From positions 4,030,001 to 4,094,000 of the forward strand of contig NZ_CP130832.1 in NCBI RefSeq assembly GCF_030549615.1: a DNA stretch of 64,000 nucleotides. The letters run 5' to 3'. The stretch is from Stenotrophomonas sp. 610A2 (GTDB taxonomy: Bacteria; Pseudomonadota; Gammaproteobacteria; Xanthomonadales; Xanthomonadaceae). Position numbers and translations under genes: made by a program. Every line of letters begins with the position of its first letter. Positions within the stretch are counted from its first letter, which is position 1. Below are positions 62,684 to 64,000 of the stretch, in pieces. The notes under the pieces were generated by a model that ran no database searches, was not told where the DNA came from, and was given only the letters and a program-made list of their open reading frames with translations.

Positions 62684-62713
62684 AAGAGCTTCAAGAGCCT
62701 GGAGCATCAAGCT

Positions 62714-64000
<1,287 letters not shown>

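Noticed and set aside
62300..62700. CRISPR array in a repeat-rich gap
   Set aside because: Repeats are palindromic and unequal in spacing, in both orientations, and no cas genes are present.

Overview
The window is chromosomal DNA from a gammaproteobacterium of the Lysobacterales (Xanthomonadaceae), most likely a Stenotrophomonas. Three observations point there. The coding sequence is GC-rich. Intergenic regions carry many copies of a short palindrome starting GTAGTGCCGAGC and ending GCTCGGCA, which is the SMAG/REP type known from S. maltophilia. The left edge carries integron attC sites with the ATTCATTCAAGCCGA half-site typical of xanthomonad chromosomal integrons. Species cannot be decided from sequence alone, and no rRNA or tRNA gene was found.

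Region 1 (1-2.6 kb) is part of an integron cassette array: small co-oriented genes, each followed by an attC or attC-like site. The first gene is MltR-like and truncated by the window edge; the others are of unknown function. No integrase lies in the window. From 2.6 to about 9.5 kb the same organisation continues (small plus-strand orphans, short secreted or membrane proteins, one frameshifted gene), but attC hallmarks are badly eroded. A possible large degenerate attC sits at 8.29-8.45 kb.

Region 2 (9.5-16.5 kb) is still entirely plus strand. It holds mostly secreted or membrane small proteins: a trypsin-like protease, a DUF4124 protein, a GNAT acetyltransferase, a lipoprotein, an LprI-like protein, a YbjQ-family protein, a low-molecular-weight-phosphatase-like protein and a Pr6Pr-type membrane protein.

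Region 3 (16.5-23.8 kb) is an iron-uptake module. A TonB-dependent siderophore receptor sits behind a near-consensus Fur box, followed by a DUF3649 protein, a PepSY membrane protein and a DUF3325 protein. A LysR regulator lies next to it.

Region 4 (24-31 kb) carries a YceI lipoprotein, a RutE-type nitroreductase, an ELM1-like protein, the cyclic-di-GMP-binding protein YajQ, and a minus-strand aldehyde dehydrogenase / alcohol dehydrogenase / Fis-type regulator cluster with a perfect palindrome upstream.

Region 5 (31-45 kb) is mainly housekeeping: HAD phosphatase, RsuA-type pseudouridine synthase and an RsmC-type methyltransferase (overlapping genes); a PAS hybrid histidine kinase; alanine racemase and D-amino-acid dehydrogenase with a divergent Lrp-type regulator; MsrB; and the flagellar stator pair MotA/MotB.

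Region 6 (45-64 kb) holds a CPA1 Na+/H+ antiporter, a DODA-type dioxygenase divergent from a LysR regulator, a large PAS-GGDEF-EAL protein with a degenerate GGDEF motif, an M13 metallopeptidase, an MpaB-like protein, a LytS/LytTR two-component system with a small Cys-containing exported protein, a 657-residue exported protein of unknown function, and an M28 peptidase truncated by the right edge. SMAG palindromes and two other GC-rich palindromic repeat families fill most intergenic gaps from 31 kb onward.
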